64,000 nucleotides of DNA, taken from contig CP054182.1 of assembly GCA_015709675.1 (NCBI GenBank), positions 971,448-1,035,447 of the forward strand. The letters are read 5' to 3'. Shown piece after piece: positions 43,974 to 53,331 of the stretch. The DNA is from Ignavibacteriales bacterium (GTDB taxonomy: Bacteria; Bacteroidota; Ignavibacteria; Ignavibacteriales; Ignavibacteriaceae). How positions within the stretch are numbered: the first letter of the stretch is position 1; each line of letters begins with the position of its first letter. The position numbers and the translations under genes were made by a program. The notes below the pieces were generated by a model. The model searched no databases and was not told where the DNA came from. It saw nothing but the letters and a program-made list of their open reading frames with translations.

Positions 43974-45329
43974 TTATCTCAGCAGCGGTGAATCTTCCTG
44001 CTTCATGCTTCCTGTCTCAAGCACTTCGCGTATTTTATAAGTTCCAAGTTTCCGTGCCTTAAGAAAGCCGGACCATGCCGCTTCCGCAAGAATTCCTTTT
44101 TTAAGAAAATCAAAAAGCCATTCATTGGTGTGATCGGGGTTTAACTGCTTAATCCCCGCGGTTATATCATTGAGCCAGTATCTGTTAAACTGTTCCTGTG
44201 AACCGATTGCCGGTGACATCACAATAGGGATGCCAAGGCCGCAATAGAACGAAAGCTCGCTCGGTTTGGTCCAGAGGATGTCAGTATCATGCATGATTCT
44301 GCTGAAAGAAGAGAAATATGCGTCAAGAGTAGTGCTGTATATAATAGATATATGAGGGGAATTGCCGAACTCTTTTTCCTTCAGCCCGGAGAAATAGTCC
44401 CGGACTTCCGGACGGATACCGGCAACAAGATTCAGTTTCACCTCACCGGCTTCAATTTTGCCGCGAAGTGATTTAGCGATACGCAGAGCGAATTCTTTCT
44501 GAGCTCCTGCCCCTCCCACTGCGTAGGTAATGGTGAGCCAGGGATTTGCTTCAGCCGCCGCGAAATCATCACCGAGAAAATGCTCAATGCTTTTATGGTG
44601 CCGCTGAAGAAACTTTTGCCTCGGGTCAAGCTGCTTCAGGCGCCTGGAAAGATCCTGCTTGAGAATGTTCAACTCAGGACCGCCGAGCAGTTCGTCCGGC
44701 AGCGGAAAGCCGGTGATATATATGCGGTCATCCGGCACACCGTAGGTTCTGAGGCGCTGTGCTGCTTTTCCACAGGGGGCAAAATATTTTATCCTGCTTT
44801 CCCACGGCTGCTCAGCCACCCAGACCCGGTTCAGGTCAGCATCACAGATAATGCAGTATATATCATCGTGTCCTGCCAGATCGGCGGCAATGGCAGGCGC
44901 GTAAAAAGAGGTAATCAGGGGAAGATGCCGGCTTCTGATTTTTTCGACCATGCCGGAGCAGAGTCCCCCTTTGATGGCGGAAATCAGCCGCCGGAGCTGA
45001 AAATTCGGCCGTGAAAGATTACGCATCGGGTAAAACGATGGTATAAACAGCAGGGCATCCAGCAGACTGAAGAGTGATTTACCAATGATGGGAATTGAAC
45101 TCAGCCGGGAGAAAAACTCGTAAACAAGGAGCATTCTTCTCCACAGCTTTTTTTCGGCAGGGGAGATATCCTGCATTGAGCCGACGGTAATAACGTTCCC
45201 GTGCGCGATATCCCTGAGGGGATATACCGCGCGCTGATGGCCGTAGCCCATGTCAGCGGAAACAATCCAGGCAAGCGGAACGGGCTTAACCGGAATTAGT
45301 TCTCTGGTCTGCTCTGAAAGCGGCTGCAA
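43974..45329 (-). CDS. Predicted glycosyltransferase-like protein (MGDG-synthase/DUF6938-like)
   Basis: A 451-residue protein. The start PLAWIVSADMGYGHQRAVYPL resembles the GGGH acceptor loop of MGDG-synthase-type enzymes with GYGH. Later parts (YCIICDADLNRVWVAEQPW; IKYFAPCGKAAQRLRTYGVPDDRIYITGFPLPDELL; TITYAVGGAGAQKEFALRIA; ILWTKPSELSFYCGLGIPIVM) follow the order of a GT-B fold: lipid acceptor half, then VGGAG donor loop. It is likely a lipid or surface sugar transferase; the exact family (DUF6937/6938-type) is a guess. The start is a TTG at 45329 with AGGA 8 bases upstream. It begins the operon to yhdH. Confidence 0.75.
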   Translation of the reverse strand: MQPLSEQTRELIPVKPVPLAWIVSADMGYGHQRAVYPLRDIAHGNVITVGSMQDISPAEKKLWRRMLLVYEFFSRLSSIPIIGKSLFSLLDALLFIPSFYPMRNLSRPNFQLRRLISAIKGGLCSGMVEKIRSRHLPLITSFYAPAIAADLAGHDDIYCIICDADLNRVWVAEQPWESRIKYFAPCGKAAQRLRTYGVPDDRIYITGFPLPDELLGGPELNILKQDLSRRLKQLDPRQKFLQRHHKSIEHFLGDDFAAAEANPWLTITYAVGGAGAQKEFALRIAKSLRGKIEAGEVKLNLVAGIRPEVRDYFSGLKEKEFGNSPHISIIYSTTLDAYFSSFSRIMHDTDILWTKPSELSFYCGLGIPIVMSPAIGSQEQFNRYWLNDITAGIKQLNPDHTNEWLFDFLKKGILAEAAWSGFLKARKLGTYKIREVLETGSMKQEDSPLLR

Positions 45330-45455
45330 AAAGAAAATCCTGATTTCATGGCCCCAAAATAAGGAATGCCGGAATAACCGCCGGAGGGGGGAACATTATT
45401 CCTTTGTTTTAGTTAAAAAAAGCATAAATTTAACGATTGATTAACAAGAGAATCA

Positions 45456-46319
45456 GTGGATACCTTAGAAATTATTGAGAAAATAGCCCGCATTCCCTCT
45501 TTTACCTCATTCGAGGAGCGGATGCATCCTTTTCTGTTTGGGTATTTTGATGCGCTGCGAATTCCGGGGCTCGAAATTATTCCTGTGCCAGACAATAATC
45601 TGGTGGTCAGAATTCCCGGAAAGAGAAAGGGGCGGATAATTGCCCTGAGCGCGCATCTGGATAAAATTGACCACTTCGGAGAGCCGGAGAAACCTGCACT
45701 CGATTTCCGGAATGACGGGAGTAAACTCACCGGGCTGCTGGATGACGCGGCCGGAATCGGGATTATTCTGGGGCTGATGCAGCAGTACCATACCCATGAG
45801 TTTTTTGATATATATCTTCTGTTTTCGGAATGCGAGGAGGGAATGAGTCTGAGGAAAAACCGGGAGCATCTGAAGGGCAATGCTGACGGGCTTACCGCGA
45901 TGATCGGCTCGGAGCGGATATCGCGCTATCTGATTCAGAATGATATTGCCCCCGATATTGTAATTACCGTGGATGTTACACCGAAATTTGAGGGGAGTGA
46001 GGGGATAGCGGTATATGATACCTTCTGGGCGGGGAAGAATTTTAAGCCGCCGGAGGCGCTGCTTGACAAAACCAGAAGTGTTACGGACTATTTCAGAAGG
46101 AGGGATGTGAACATCCTGTTTTCGCACAACACGAATGATTATATAAATTATGGAATGCTGCTTAATAATCATTTTAACCAGCAGGGGAGGGAAATCGTGA
46201 GCATTGCAATTGAGCCGGCGGTGTTCCCGTACCACAGCCACGATGAGGGTATATATATCAGCGATATCCGGAAAATTGAAGAACTTCTGCTGAATCTGCT
46301 TACGCGATACATTGTTTAA
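45456..46319 (+). CDS. Zinc-dependent peptidase-like protein (M20/M28/M42 type)
   Basis: A 287-residue metallopeptidase-like protein. Metal-ligand candidates in the usual order are His in LSAHLDKID, Asp in GLLDDAAGIGIIL, Glu in FSECEEGMSL, Asp in VITVDVTPKFEG and His in YHSHDEGIYISD. This order fits the di-zinc clan MH. The protein lacks a signal peptide, so it acts in the cytoplasm; likely a small aminopeptidase. The start is a GTG at 45456 with AAGAG upstream. It is divergent from the glycosyltransferase operon and 79 bases before the WD40-caspase operon on the same strand, separated by simple repeats. Confidence 0.8.
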   Translation: MDTLEIIEKIARIPSFTSFEERMHPFLFGYFDALRIPGLEIIPVPDNNLVVRIPGKRKGRIIALSAHLDKIDHFGEPEKPALDFRNDGSKLTGLLDDAAGIGIILGLMQQYHTHEFFDIYLLFSECEEGMSLRKNREHLKGNADGLTAMIGSERISRYLIQNDIAPDIVITVDVTPKFEGSEGIAVYDTFWAGKNFKPPEALLDKTRSVTDYFRRRDVNILFSHNTNDYINYGMLLNNHFNQQGREIVSIAIEPAVFPYHSHDEGIYISDIRKIEELLLNLLTRYIV

Positions 46320-46398
46320 TGAAGAATGAATAATGAATTTTCAACTTTCAACTTTTAACTTTTAACTCTTAACTCTTAACTATTATCTCCTGACTCAT
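46320..46398. repeat. AT-rich simple-repeat spacer
   Basis: GAAGAATGAATAATGAA followed by TTTCAACTTTCAACTTTTAACT and CTTAACTCTTAACT words (4 to 9-base units). No Shine-Dalgarno is visible before the next start. Similar text occurs after several other genes in the window. Confidence 0.75.
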
Positions 46399-49300
46399 TT
46401 GTTGCGTTTTACTTTTTTACTGCTTAGCTTTACAATAATTGAGCTGATGGCGCAGGTGCCGGAGCTGGTTGTGCCGATCGGACATACGCGTATTATCAGA
46501 ACTATGGATTTTTCTTTTGACAGCAGGCTTCTTCTGACCGGGTCTGATGATGAAACCATTAAACTGTGGGATGTGGAGGCCGGACGAGAACTCCGTACAA
46601 TCCGTCTGCATGATGAAAGGGTCCGGTATGTGAGATTTTTGAAGGGGGATACAACAGCATTCAGTTTTGCGTGGGGCAGTCAGTTGTATCTCTTTGACAT
46701 CCGCAGCGGGGCATTGATCAGAAGCATTGAACCCGGCAAATCAGTGAGAGAAGCAGTTGTTGATGACGGGGAGATCTGCGCGGTAACCTCGCTCACTGCT
46801 GACAGCATATATATACTTAATCTGGCCGACGGTACGGTTAAGGAACAGATAGACGCCGGAGGCGTACCGGAAAAGCTTGCCATAAGCAGGGATGGGACGA
46901 CTGTTGCATGGATTACCGCAGCGGGTAGCCTTTTCCAGCATGACCGCACTGAGGATAAAACGTATACTATTGCTGACTCTCTGTCCGCTGAGCCGGAAGC
47001 TCTTACACTCTCAGGAAACGGCAAGTATCTCTCCGCGGGTTTTGGAGACGGCTCGGTAATGCTTTGGGATACTTACAACGAAACACTTCTTTATTCAGCC
47101 AAAGTTCATACCAGCAGAGTTGAGCATATTGTAATTACCGAGAACCCGTTTATGCTGTTCACCGCGGGATGGGATAACAAAATCCGCGGAATTGAGATTA
47201 TTCCCAAAAGAGATTTTATCGTTGCTGACAATCTGGGACAATTCAGCAGTCCGGCTCTTTCACGGGATGGCAGCCGGTTTGCCTATAGCCTCAGTTCAGG
47301 TATTCTGAATATATACCGGGACGGCAAGTGGCAGTATGTTATCACGACGGGTTCCGGGGTAAGAGGAATCAAATATGATAAACTGAACAATGTTCTTTAT
47401 TCCGTTGATGATTACGGAATCGCTTCCTGGAGTTTTGGCAGGAAGGATGTGATGGGAAGAATTTCACGCTTTGATCTTACCGGCGCGCTTGATATAGCCC
47501 CGAGCGGTACCCATCTGCTGGCGGGGACATACAGCAGAGGCGTGGTTGAGTATGTTACCGGCAGGCCTGACTCATTCTTTATATATAATGGACCGGAGGC
47601 GACTGTCAGTGATGTGGGGTACTCTCCTGACGGATCCCTGATAACGGCCGTGGGGGCAGATTCCATTTTGTGGCAGTGGAACGCAGAAAAGGAGGAGGCG
47701 CACGTCTTTGTCTATGCTCCGCGGGGATACTATGAATCCTTTGCTTTTTCACCCGACGGGAAATATCTTGCCGCGGGAAACAGGGACTCAACCATTACAC
47801 TCTGGCATTTTGATTCAGTCTCCACGGAGAAAATTCTTCCGGGACAGAAACTCACTTCTGATATTGTTTTTTCCTCTGACAGCAGGATGTTTGCCACAAC
47901 CAGTGTTGACGGCAGTGTTAAGATATGGGAAACGGCAACCGGCGGTGTAATTACAACTCTGTATGACAATGATACCTATCAGCGTCAACTTGCCTGGTCC
48001 GGTGATAAGCAGCACATGGCGTTCGGAAACCTTGACAGAAATCTCTTTTTGGCCAATGTTACATCCGGAGAAACCGAGGAACTGAAGGGGCATGAGAGCT
48101 GGATTGAAGGGGTTGCGTTTATGAAGGGGGACAGTCTTCTGGCAAGCGGCAGTATGGACGGCACCGTAATTATCTGGGATGTATATACGAAGGAAAAACT
48201 TGTGCAGCTTGTTCCCCTGGACAGCGCGGATTGGGTAGCCCTTATGCCAGACGGCCGCTTTGACGGCTCCCGGACCGGTATTGAACTGATGTATCTGGTA
48301 AAAGGAACCGAAATCATTCCGCTGCAATCCTATTATGATATATACTATACCCCGGGACTTATTGCAGGGGTTTTCAGCGGAGAAATACGTCCTTTCGAAG
48401 GGAGCGGAAAATCCATCGAGGAGATTAAACCCTCTCCGATGGTCGAAATAGTAACCGGTGAAAAAAAGAAATTCAAAACGGGAGAAACAGCCATTACCGC
48501 AAAGGTATTTGACCGCGGAGGGGGAGTAAGCAGTGTAAAACTCTACCACAACGGAAAACTTATTGAGCAGAGGCGGGCGGGAGCCAAAGCAGCGGAAGAA
48601 TATATGTTTACGGTGGAACTGCTTCCGGATACTAATGTTATCTCCGTGGTTGCCGATAATCCGGACGGGATGGAATCCGCCCCGGCTGTAACCAGAATTT
48701 TCGCCGAAGGCACTAAACCGGCATCACGTTTATATATTCTCGGCATAGGTATTAATCAATATAAAAATGAAAAATATAATCTCACCGGTGCGGTGAATGA
48801 TGTGCAGAAGCTTTCTGCTCTTCTGGCGGATAGAAGTAAAGGAGTTTTTGCCGGGATTGAAACAAGGCTTATTACCGACAAAAAAGCAGTGAAAGCAGAA
48901 TTAGTGAAAGAACTAAACCGCCTGAAGAAAAAGATTAAACCGGCTGATGTGTTTATTCTGTTATACTCCGGACATGGTGTTGTGGGAGGCGAGGGTACAG
49001 GCAGTGAAGATTTTTACTTTGTGCTGCATGATGTGGTGAATATGTATGGCGGAGCAAATGAAATGAAGAAACAGGGGCTTTCCTCATCCGAGCTGAAAGA
49101 TTTTCTTGCCGGTATCAGGGCAAACAAGCAGCTTGTAGTAATAGATGCCTGTCAGGCAGGAGGGGCGCTCGAATCATTCGCGCTGAGAGGTGTGCAGGAA
49201 GAGAAAGCAATTAATTCACTGGCAAGAAATTCCGGCGTGTTTCTTCTTGCTTCAAGCGCGAAGAATCAGCTGGCCAAGGAGGTCAAAGCGCTCGGAATGG

Positions 49301-49506
49301 GTATATACAGCTATGCGCTTTATGAAGCGATAAACTGCCTGGGTGATATAGACCGGGATGGCGTGGTGAACGTCCGTGAAATAGAACAATACACGCGCCG
49401 GCGGCTTTTTGAACTGACCAGGGAGTATAACCTCTCTCCACAATACCCGGTAAGCTGGATGGTAATGCAGGATTTTCCGGTAACAGTCTGCAGAGCTGAA
49501 AAATGA
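46399..49506 (+). CDS. Exported WD40-caspase protein 1
   Basis: A 1035-residue protein. It starts with a TTG (46399; TTG TTG CGT) and a signal peptide LRFTFLLLSFTIIELMAQ. Residues 25-620 are WD40-type repeats (DDETIKLWDVEAGREL; DGSVMLWDTYNETLLYS; DSTITLWHFDSV; DGSVKIWETATGG; DGTVIIWDVYTKEKL). A short immunoglobulin-like beta domain (about 680-770) leads to a caspase (peptidase C14) domain, LYILGIGINQYKNEKYNLTGAVNDV, with catalytic His859 (YSGHGVVGG) and Cys918 (IDACQAGGALE). Near the end GDIDRDGVVNVREIE resembles an EF-hand calcium loop. Its stop overlaps the next start (ATGA). The target peptide is unknown. Confidence 0.9.
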   Translation: MLRFTFLLLSFTIIELMAQVPELVVPIGHTRIIRTMDFSFDSRLLLTGSDDETIKLWDVEAGRELRTIRLHDERVRYVRFLKGDTTAFSFAWGSQLYLFDIRSGALIRSIEPGKSVREAVVDDGEICAVTSLTADSIYILNLADGTVKEQIDAGGVPEKLAISRDGTTVAWITAAGSLFQHDRTEDKTYTIADSLSAEPEALTLSGNGKYLSAGFGDGSVMLWDTYNETLLYSAKVHTSRVEHIVITENPFMLFTAGWDNKIRGIEIIPKRDFIVADNLGQFSSPALSRDGSRFAYSLSSGILNIYRDGKWQYVITTGSGVRGIKYDKLNNVLYSVDDYGIASWSFGRKDVMGRISRFDLTGALDIAPSGTHLLAGTYSRGVVEYVTGRPDSFFIYNGPEATVSDVGYSPDGSLITAVGADSILWQWNAEKEEAHVFVYAPRGYYESFAFSPDGKYLAAGNRDSTITLWHFDSVSTEKILPGQKLTSDIVFSSDSRMFATTSVDGSVKIWETATGGVITTLYDNDTYQRQLAWSGDKQHMAFGNLDRNLFLANVTSGETEELKGHESWIEGVAFMKGDSLLASGSMDGTVIIWDVYTKEKLVQLVPLDSADWVALMPDGRFDGSRTGIELMYLVKGTEIIPLQSYYDIYYTPGLIAGVFSGEIRPFEGSGKSIEEIKPSPMVEIVTGEKKKFKTGETAITAKVFDRGGGVSSVKLYHNGKLIEQRRAGAKAAEEYMFTVELLPDTNVISVVADNPDGMESAPAVTRIFAEGTKPASRLYILGIGINQYKNEKYNLTGAVNDVQKLSALLADRSKGVFAGIETRLITDKKAVKAELVKELNRLKKKIKPADVFILLYSGHGVVGGEGTGSEDFYFVLHDVVNMYGGANEMKKQGLSSSELKDFLAGIRANKQLVVIDACQAGGALESFALRGVQEEKAINSLARNSGVFLLASSAKNQLAKEVKALGMGIYSYALYEAINCLGDIDRDGVVNVREIEQYTRRRLFELTREYNLSPQYPVSWMVMQDFPVTVCRAEK

Positions 49507-52500
49507 GTTTATTACATCCCGTTGCGTTATTGCTAAAAGTTCTGCTCTTTATGGCTGCCATATTGCCTGGTTTTCAGAAGGTATCTGCTCAAGAGGGGAT
49601 GCCGGAGCTTGTGCCGCAGTCAGGCCACGCACCCGCGGTGAGCGCGCTGGCTCCGTTTAAGGATATATATATCCTTTCCGGTGATCTGCTGGGTAATGTG
49701 ATACTCTGGAATGCTGAAACCGGACGGCAGATACGGAACTTCAGCGGGCATAACCGAAAAATTAAAAAAATAGCAGCTTCACCAGACGGAGAGACAATTG
49801 CCGCCCTTTCAGAAGACGGCTCGGTAGTTATATGGAAAGCGTTATCAGGAGACCGGGTGCGGCTGATAAACACCGCTGAGCTGGCTGATTTTGCCTTTGC
49901 CGGCGACACTTCTCTGATTCTTGCCACCGCGGAACGACAGGTGTATAGCATCAGCATTTCACGGCCCGATGAACCGATGAAACATTTATTTTCTTACTTC
50001 AGCCTGATCTCTTCTGAAAGAACGCTTATTTCATCGGTATTTTCAGTAAAAGACAGTACCTGGTTTCTGATAACCGGACCCGGTTTTGAAAGCAAGGTAT
50101 ATCAGCTTGCGGTAAGCAATTTTCTTAATTCCAACAGCAAGCGCACCTATGATATCAATGACGGAATTCCCGGCGGGCTTGCTATATCCGCAGATGAACG
50201 GTATGCCGGTCTTTCGCTCAATGGCAATATCCACATCCTTGATGCTGCAGAAGGGCGGCTTCTTACGACTATTGAAACTGGAAACGACACGATATACCGC
50301 TTTGAGTTTTCAGCAGATGGCGTATATCTGGCGGTGCAGCAAAGTGATTCATCAGCCGGTATATGGAATCAGATCACTCAGAAAAGCACAGGAGTGGTAA
50401 CTGCTCCGGGGAGGTTCCTCACTTCGCTGATGATTTCTCCTGACCGGAAATACGTCTATACAGGGAGCGGCAACGGAGAGATTTTCCAGTTTGATTTTAA
50501 GAGCCGGAGAAAAACACGTGAATTCAAATCCAATCTCCGCTATCTGACCGCTATGGATTTCTTCGGGAAGGAGAATACTCTGGTGACCGGATCGCTTATT
50601 CAGGGGGTGAATATTTTCCGTTCTGACGGAAGAGTGACGGAAATACCTACTGACGGGGAGGGATTTTTGTATACACTTGCTTCGCCTGATGAAAAAACAA
50701 TTGCCGGAATAAATGAGAAGCGGATTGTTTTGTGGGAAGCTGAGACCGGAAGAGAAATCAGCCGGACGGATAAACCTCCGGGAATGGTAAACAGCGCGGT
50801 CTTTTCCCCTGACGGATCTGTTGTATATATTGCCCTTCCGGATTCAGCCCTGCTGATCTATTCAACAGCGAAAAAAGAGTTCACGAAGCAGAAAGGATTT
50901 GCCGGAGAGATTTTTAATGTTTCGGTTTCGCCTGACGGCAAAAAACTCGCGCTTGCGGACCGCTGGTACAGTTTTACCGTGTATAATGCCGAGACATACG
51001 ATTCCCTTTTTTCGCTTCACTCTCATGGCTCGGTAATTTATTCGTCAGCCTGGTCGCCTGACGGAGAGCTGATTGCAACTACGGCAGAAGACTCCTGCGT
51101 ATATATCTGGAACGGCAGGACAGGCGGACTGATCAGAAAAATTACCACAAGTTATCAGGTGGTGACCGATGTCCGTTTCTCGCCTGACGGTACAAAGCTT
51201 GGCGTGGCAGCGGTCGGGGGTGCGGTGTATCTCTATGAGACTTCAGAGTGGAAACTGCTCCACCGCCATGATAATACAGGGGTATATATTGCATTTATTG
51301 CGTTTTCTCCGGACAGCCGGCTGATTGCTGGCACTACGGCAACGGGACAGCTCAGGATATGGAATACCTTAACGGGGAAAGAGGAATTTTCTGTCTCCGG
51401 TTTTAATAAAACCGACTGGGCAGTAACGCTTCCCGACGGAAGATTTGACGCAAGCCAGGAAGGGATGAAACTGCTTCACTTTGTGAAGGGATATGATGTT
51501 ATTCCGCTTGAATCTTTTTTTAATGAAAATTACTATCCCTCCATTTCTGGAGAGGCGCTCAGGGGCTCACTCATCCCGCTGCGTGATGAGGAGATTAAAG
51601 AGAAATTTCTTTTTAAGCTTCCTCCTGATATAAAAATAACTTCACCAAAGAGGGGTGCCAAACTGAAGAGCGGAAAAAATCTGATTGATATAGAAACCGT
51701 TGACCGGGGGGGAGGCATCAGGTGGGTCAGGTTATTTGTTAATGACAAGCTGGCGGCTGAACAGGAGTTTTCTTCACGTGCTGCGAAAGAGGGGGATACT
51801 CTTTCTCTGGTTTTTGAAACAGAGCTTTTGCCTGATACCAACAGGATTACGCTTATTGCAGCATCACTGAATGGCATTGAATCCATGCCGGTAACGGAAT
51901 CCTGGCATGTGCAGGGCTCACTTCCGCGCAGCAAACTTTATATCGTAGGTATCGGCGTGAATGAATATATCAATCCCGCCTACGATCTGAAAAATGCAGT
52001 CTCTGATATCCGGATACTTTCTGAAAAATTTAAGGAAGGAACATCAGGTTTTACCGCCGGAGTATCAGAGCGCCTGATCTTTAACAGTGATGCCTCAAGA
52101 GAGGAAATACTAAGCGCGCTTGATTCGGTGGCGGCTCTTGCAAGGCCGCAGGATATATTCCTTTTACTTTATTCGGGGCACGGTGTTTTCAGTGCGGGAA
52201 AGAGTGGAGAGGGTGATTTTTATTTTGTTCTGCATGATATGGAGAATATGTATACTTCTGACTCCGCTTCACTTGCACGTGGAATCTCCGCAAGTGAGCT
52301 GCGGGAATACTCAAAGCGGATTTCGGCAAACAAACAGCTTCTGATTATAGATGCCTGTCAGGCCGGGGGTGCGGTGGAGGTATTTGCCATGAGGGGTGTG
52401 GCAGAGGAAAAGGCGATACAGTCCCTTGCAAGAAGCTCCGGAATGTTTTTGCTTGCCTCATCCGCGCGGAATAGTGCCGCTAAGGAGCTTCCGGCTCTGG

Positions 52501-52703
52501 GGATGGGTATATACAGCTATGCTCTTTCAGAAGCGCTGAACTGCATGGGGGATTTTGATAAGGATGGCGTGCTGCTGGTTAAGGAGATGGAGTTCTACGC
52601 ACGGCGTAAACTTGAAGAAGTGCAGAAGAAATATAAACTGACACCGCAATATCCCATGAGCTGGATGATGTATCAGGATTTTCCCGTATCAGTGTGCAAA
52701 TAA
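49503..52703 (+). CDS. Exported WD40-caspase protein 2
   Basis: A 1066-residue paralogue of the previous gene, starting at an ATG overlapping its stop by four bases. Signal peptide: LLHPVALLLKVLLFMAAILP, cleavage near VSAQ. WD40 repeats occupy about residues 35-640 (LLGNVILWNAETGRQI; DGSVVIWKALSGD; DSCVYIWNGRTGG; TGQLRIWNTLTGKEEF). The caspase domain LYIVGIGVNEYINPAYDLKN has His893 (YSGHGVFSAG) and Cys952 (IDACQAGGAVE), and GDFDKDGVLLVKEME repeats the calcium-loop-like tail. The two proteins have the same domain order and about the same spacing, so they arose by tandem duplication. The pair may act as a sensor/protease couple outside the cytoplasm. Confidence 0.9.
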   Translation: MSLLHPVALLLKVLLFMAAILPGFQKVSAQEGMPELVPQSGHAPAVSALAPFKDIYILSGDLLGNVILWNAETGRQIRNFSGHNRKIKKIAASPDGETIAALSEDGSVVIWKALSGDRVRLINTAELADFAFAGDTSLILATAERQVYSISISRPDEPMKHLFSYFSLISSERTLISSVFSVKDSTWFLITGPGFESKVYQLAVSNFLNSNSKRTYDINDGIPGGLAISADERYAGLSLNGNIHILDAAEGRLLTTIETGNDTIYRFEFSADGVYLAVQQSDSSAGIWNQITQKSTGVVTAPGRFLTSLMISPDRKYVYTGSGNGEIFQFDFKSRRKTREFKSNLRYLTAMDFFGKENTLVTGSLIQGVNIFRSDGRVTEIPTDGEGFLYTLASPDEKTIAGINEKRIVLWEAETGREISRTDKPPGMVNSAVFSPDGSVVYIALPDSALLIYSTAKKEFTKQKGFAGEIFNVSVSPDGKKLALADRWYSFTVYNAETYDSLFSLHSHGSVIYSSAWSPDGELIATTAEDSCVYIWNGRTGGLIRKITTSYQVVTDVRFSPDGTKLGVAAVGGAVYLYETSEWKLLHRHDNTGVYIAFIAFSPDSRLIAGTTATGQLRIWNTLTGKEEFSVSGFNKTDWAVTLPDGRFDASQEGMKLLHFVKGYDVIPLESFFNENYYPSISGEALRGSLIPLRDEEIKEKFLFKLPPDIKITSPKRGAKLKSGKNLIDIETVDRGGGIRWVRLFVNDKLAAEQEFSSRAAKEGDTLSLVFETELLPDTNRITLIAASLNGIESMPVTESWHVQGSLPRSKLYIVGIGVNEYINPAYDLKNAVSDIRILSEKFKEGTSGFTAGVSERLIFNSDASREEILSALDSVAALARPQDIFLLLYSGHGVFSAGKSGEGDFYFVLHDMENMYTSDSASLARGISASELREYSKRISANKQLLIIDACQAGGAVEVFAMRGVAEEKAIQSLARSSGMFLLASSARNSAAKELPALGMGIYSYALSEALNCMGDFDKDGVLLVKEMEFYARRKLEEVQKKYKLTPQYPMSWMMYQDFPVSVCK

Positions 52704-52710
52704 TCAGACA

Positions 52711-53331
52711 ATGAAGAAGCTGTCATTAAAGCACCCTGTTCTTTTTCTCCAGGTGTTCGCAAATATCCGGGATATTCCGAAGGACCAGAGAGGGAATTAT
52801 AAAGTGAAAGAAATACTTTCCATGCCGGAAAGTATAATATCTGAAACGGGATACTTCAGCGAAGGTGTTTTATTTTTGCAGGATGACCTGAGGGGGAGTG
52901 AGGAAAAGTTACTCAGTTCCGGATTCATTGTGTTGACGGATTATCTTCAGACTAGCTTTGCGGGAATGGAGGATATACTGCTCTTTCATGATGCTAAGCA
53001 TCCGCGTAATGCCGGTATCTTTAGAATGCAGATGAATGGAGATCACCTCTCTCTTTCGCTGCATTATTCTGGTAACCGCTATACGATAGGAGACCCTGCA
53101 CGTGATGATTTCCGGTTTGGGGAGCTGCATCAGGGGGATTCATTGCGATTTACACTTAATTCCAAGAATGACTCCCATGATCAGCGGAAGTACTGCTGGT
53201 TTGATTACCTCTTCTGCGGATATGAGTATGTGAATGAAATAGTGTTTGACTCCAAAAGCAAGATTAGAATCCCAAAAAGAATACCCTCCAAACTCAATAA
53301 AAAAGTTGAACTGCTCAGAGATATATACTAA
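52711..53331 (+). CDS. Unknown protein of the WD40-caspase operon
   Basis: A 206-residue protein without signal peptide. Its ATG is 7 bases after the caspase 2 stop, so it is very likely translationally coupled. The sequence has no motif I recognise: KKLSLKHPVLFLQVFANIRD at the start, FSEGVLFLQDDLRGSEEKLL, ILLFHDAKHPRNAGIFRMQMN, WFDYLFCGYEYVNEIVFD, and a basic C-terminus KIRIPKRIPSKLNKKVELLRD. It may be a substrate, inhibitor or partner of the caspases, but since they appear exported and it does not, the link may be only transcriptional. Confidence 0.75.
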   Translation: MKKLSLKHPVLFLQVFANIRDIPKDQRGNYKVKEILSMPESIISETGYFSEGVLFLQDDLRGSEEKLLSSGFIVLTDYLQTSFAGMEDILLFHDAKHPRNAGIFRMQMNGDHLSLSLHYSGNRYTIGDPARDDFRFGELHQGDSLRFTLNSKNDSHDQRKYCWFDYLFCGYEYVNEIVFDSKSKIRIPKRIPSKLNKKVELLRDIY

